NCBI GenBank assembly: GCA_003513765.1
Contig: DONT01000001.1
Coordinates: 252,263-316,262, forward strand
Length of the DNA: 64,000 nucleotides
Origin: Jeotgalicoccus sp.
GTDB lineage: Bacteria > Bacillota > Bacilli > Staphylococcales > Salinicoccaceae
Direction of reading: 5' to 3'
The translations under genes and the position numbers were made by a program. Position 1 is the stretch's first letter; every line of letters begins with the position of its first letter. Positions 63,101 through 64,000 of the stretch are shown piece after piece. The notes under the pieces are model-generated. The model saw only the letters and a list, made by a program, of their open reading frames with translations. It was not told the origin of the DNA and did no database searches.

Positions 63101-64000
63101 TTTGCGAGTTTAATCGCTTCATCAATAACCACCTTTACAGGTGCACCATGACTCTGCAATTCACTTACCGCGAGGCGTAATATATTTCTTTCTACTTTTG
63201 ATATACGCTCAATCGTATATCCTGTTAAGTAACGGCTGATTTCCTCATTTACTGATTCCTGATTGTGAATATAGTAATCGACTACCGATTTAACAAATGT
63301 TTCAGTCTGGTATACCTCGTAAAAACGGGTATCTTTAAGATCCACGACGTTTTTATCTACCTGGAATAACAGCTGAAATGCTTTCTTACGTTGTTCATGT
63401 CTTTTCATGCTTACACCTAAACCTATCTATTAACTTATTTAATAATATTGACGATGTGCACGTTAGTTTCGTTAACTGTGACTTCGAGCATATCATTTAC
63501 AGCTTGTTTAACATTTTCCTGAATACGTTCAGCTACACTGTGGACGTTCCGGTCAGTCGATAATACGACGTAAATCGCAATGTGAATCTGATCATCTTTA
63601 GTTTCAACTTTAACACCGCGACCGCGGAATTTCTTCCCAATCTTTTCGATATTACCACTGGCAAAATTATTTTGCAATGAGTGAACACCTTTAGTCTCTT
63701 CAACCGCAATACTTGCGATCACTTCAATGACTTCACTGGAAATTTCGATGCTGCCTAAATTTGTCTTATGATTTTGTAAAATCATACAATCACCTCACTG
63801 TTTTATTATATCACGTGATGCTGGTAATATTAAATGGTTTGATGAACGGATTGCTAAACAATCCAGCCCGCCGGAGAAAGTAAAAACAGCTGTTTTTATT
63901 ACTTTAAATATATGTCTATTTGCGGATTTAGTCAATTAGATATGGAATAGGGATGGAAGGCGGTATTTGGGCACCTTGCTCCGCAATGAGCGCGTTTCAT

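Overview
The window is a contiguous piece of a low-to-moderate GC Gram-positive chromosome of the order Bacillales, most likely a Staphylococcaceae genus outside Staphylococcus (a Jeotgalicoccus/Salinicoccus-like coccus is my inference). Reasons: gene order is that of the Bacillus/Staphylococcus core (dnaD-asnS-aspB-dinG-birA-cca-bshA; aroC-aroB-aroA-TPR; der-gpsA-yphE-yphF-hup-hepS-menG-hepT-ndk; resABCDE next to scpA-scpB-rluB; fur-xerD-deoB; the bkd operon; nusB-xseA-xseB-ispA-dxs-tlyA-argR-recN). The srrB-ribU-ferredoxin and EbpS-like neighbourhoods are staphylococcal, sporulation genes are absent, and yet the cell has a cytochrome bc complex, cytochrome c maturation and DXP synthase, which S. 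aureus lacks. No tRNA, rRNA, prophage, insertion sequence or CRISPR array is visible.

Layout, left to right. 1-9 kb (minus strand): replication initiation (dnaD), asnS, an aspartate-type aminotransferase, a DinG nuclease/helicase, biotin ligase/repressor, CCA-adding enzyme and bacillithiol synthase BshA. 9.1-9.4 kb: tandem-repeat array A. 9.5-13 kb: Zn-metallopeptidase YugP, YpjA and the menaquinol:cytochrome c reductase qcrABC. 13-19 kb: ypiF-ypiB-ypiA, shikimate genes aroA-aroB-aroC, ndk. 19-29 kb: heptaprenyl diphosphate synthase and MenG (menaquinone), HU, yphF/yphE, gpsA, der, rpsA, plsC, cmk and a LysM membrane protein. 29-36 kb: ferredoxin (+), riboflavin transporter, ResE/SrrB, ResD/SrrA, ResC, ResB, ResA. 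36-38.5 kb: rluB, scpB, scpA and a divergent DUF309 gene. 38.7-38.84 kb: array B. 38.9-46.6 kb: a 28-residue membrane peptide gene, deoB, xerD, fur, nudF, a YqkD-type hydrolase, RNase Z, an AraC-type regulator, array C and a PepT-like peptidase. 46.7-55.1 kb: a Prli42-like miniprotein, BrxB and the complete branched-chain keto-acid operon ptb-bcd-buk-lpdV-bkdAA-bkdAB-bkdB. 55.4-63.8 kb: yqzF, recN, argR, tlyA, dxs, ispA, xseB, xseA, nusB and an Asp23-family gene.

The genes make a coherent respiratory cell. Dxs and IspA supply prenyl precursors, HepS/HepT build the heptaprenyl tail and MenG finishes menaquinone. QcrABC oxidises menaquinol, ResABC mature the c-type haem on QcrC, and ResDE (SrrAB) sense the respiratory state. 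BshA and BrxB belong to bacillithiol redox control. The bkd operon makes branched acyl-CoA for membrane lipids together with PlsC and GpsA.

The most unusual feature is a set of intergenic tandem arrays at three sites (9.1, 38.7 and 45.1-45.4 kb), with a probable fourth starting at the right edge. All have exactly the same 41-bp period, built from a 34-bp imperfect inverted repeat that begins TCAT and mostly ends ATGA plus a 7-bp spacer, although the interior sequences fall into at least three unrelated families. Other points worth a look are a 16-bp perfect inverted repeat bracketing the resA promoter, two loopless 34-bp perfect palindromes acting as terminators (one encoding the C-termini of two convergent genes), stop codons buried in terminator stems, an ARG box on the argR promoter, and two unannotated-size miniproteins.
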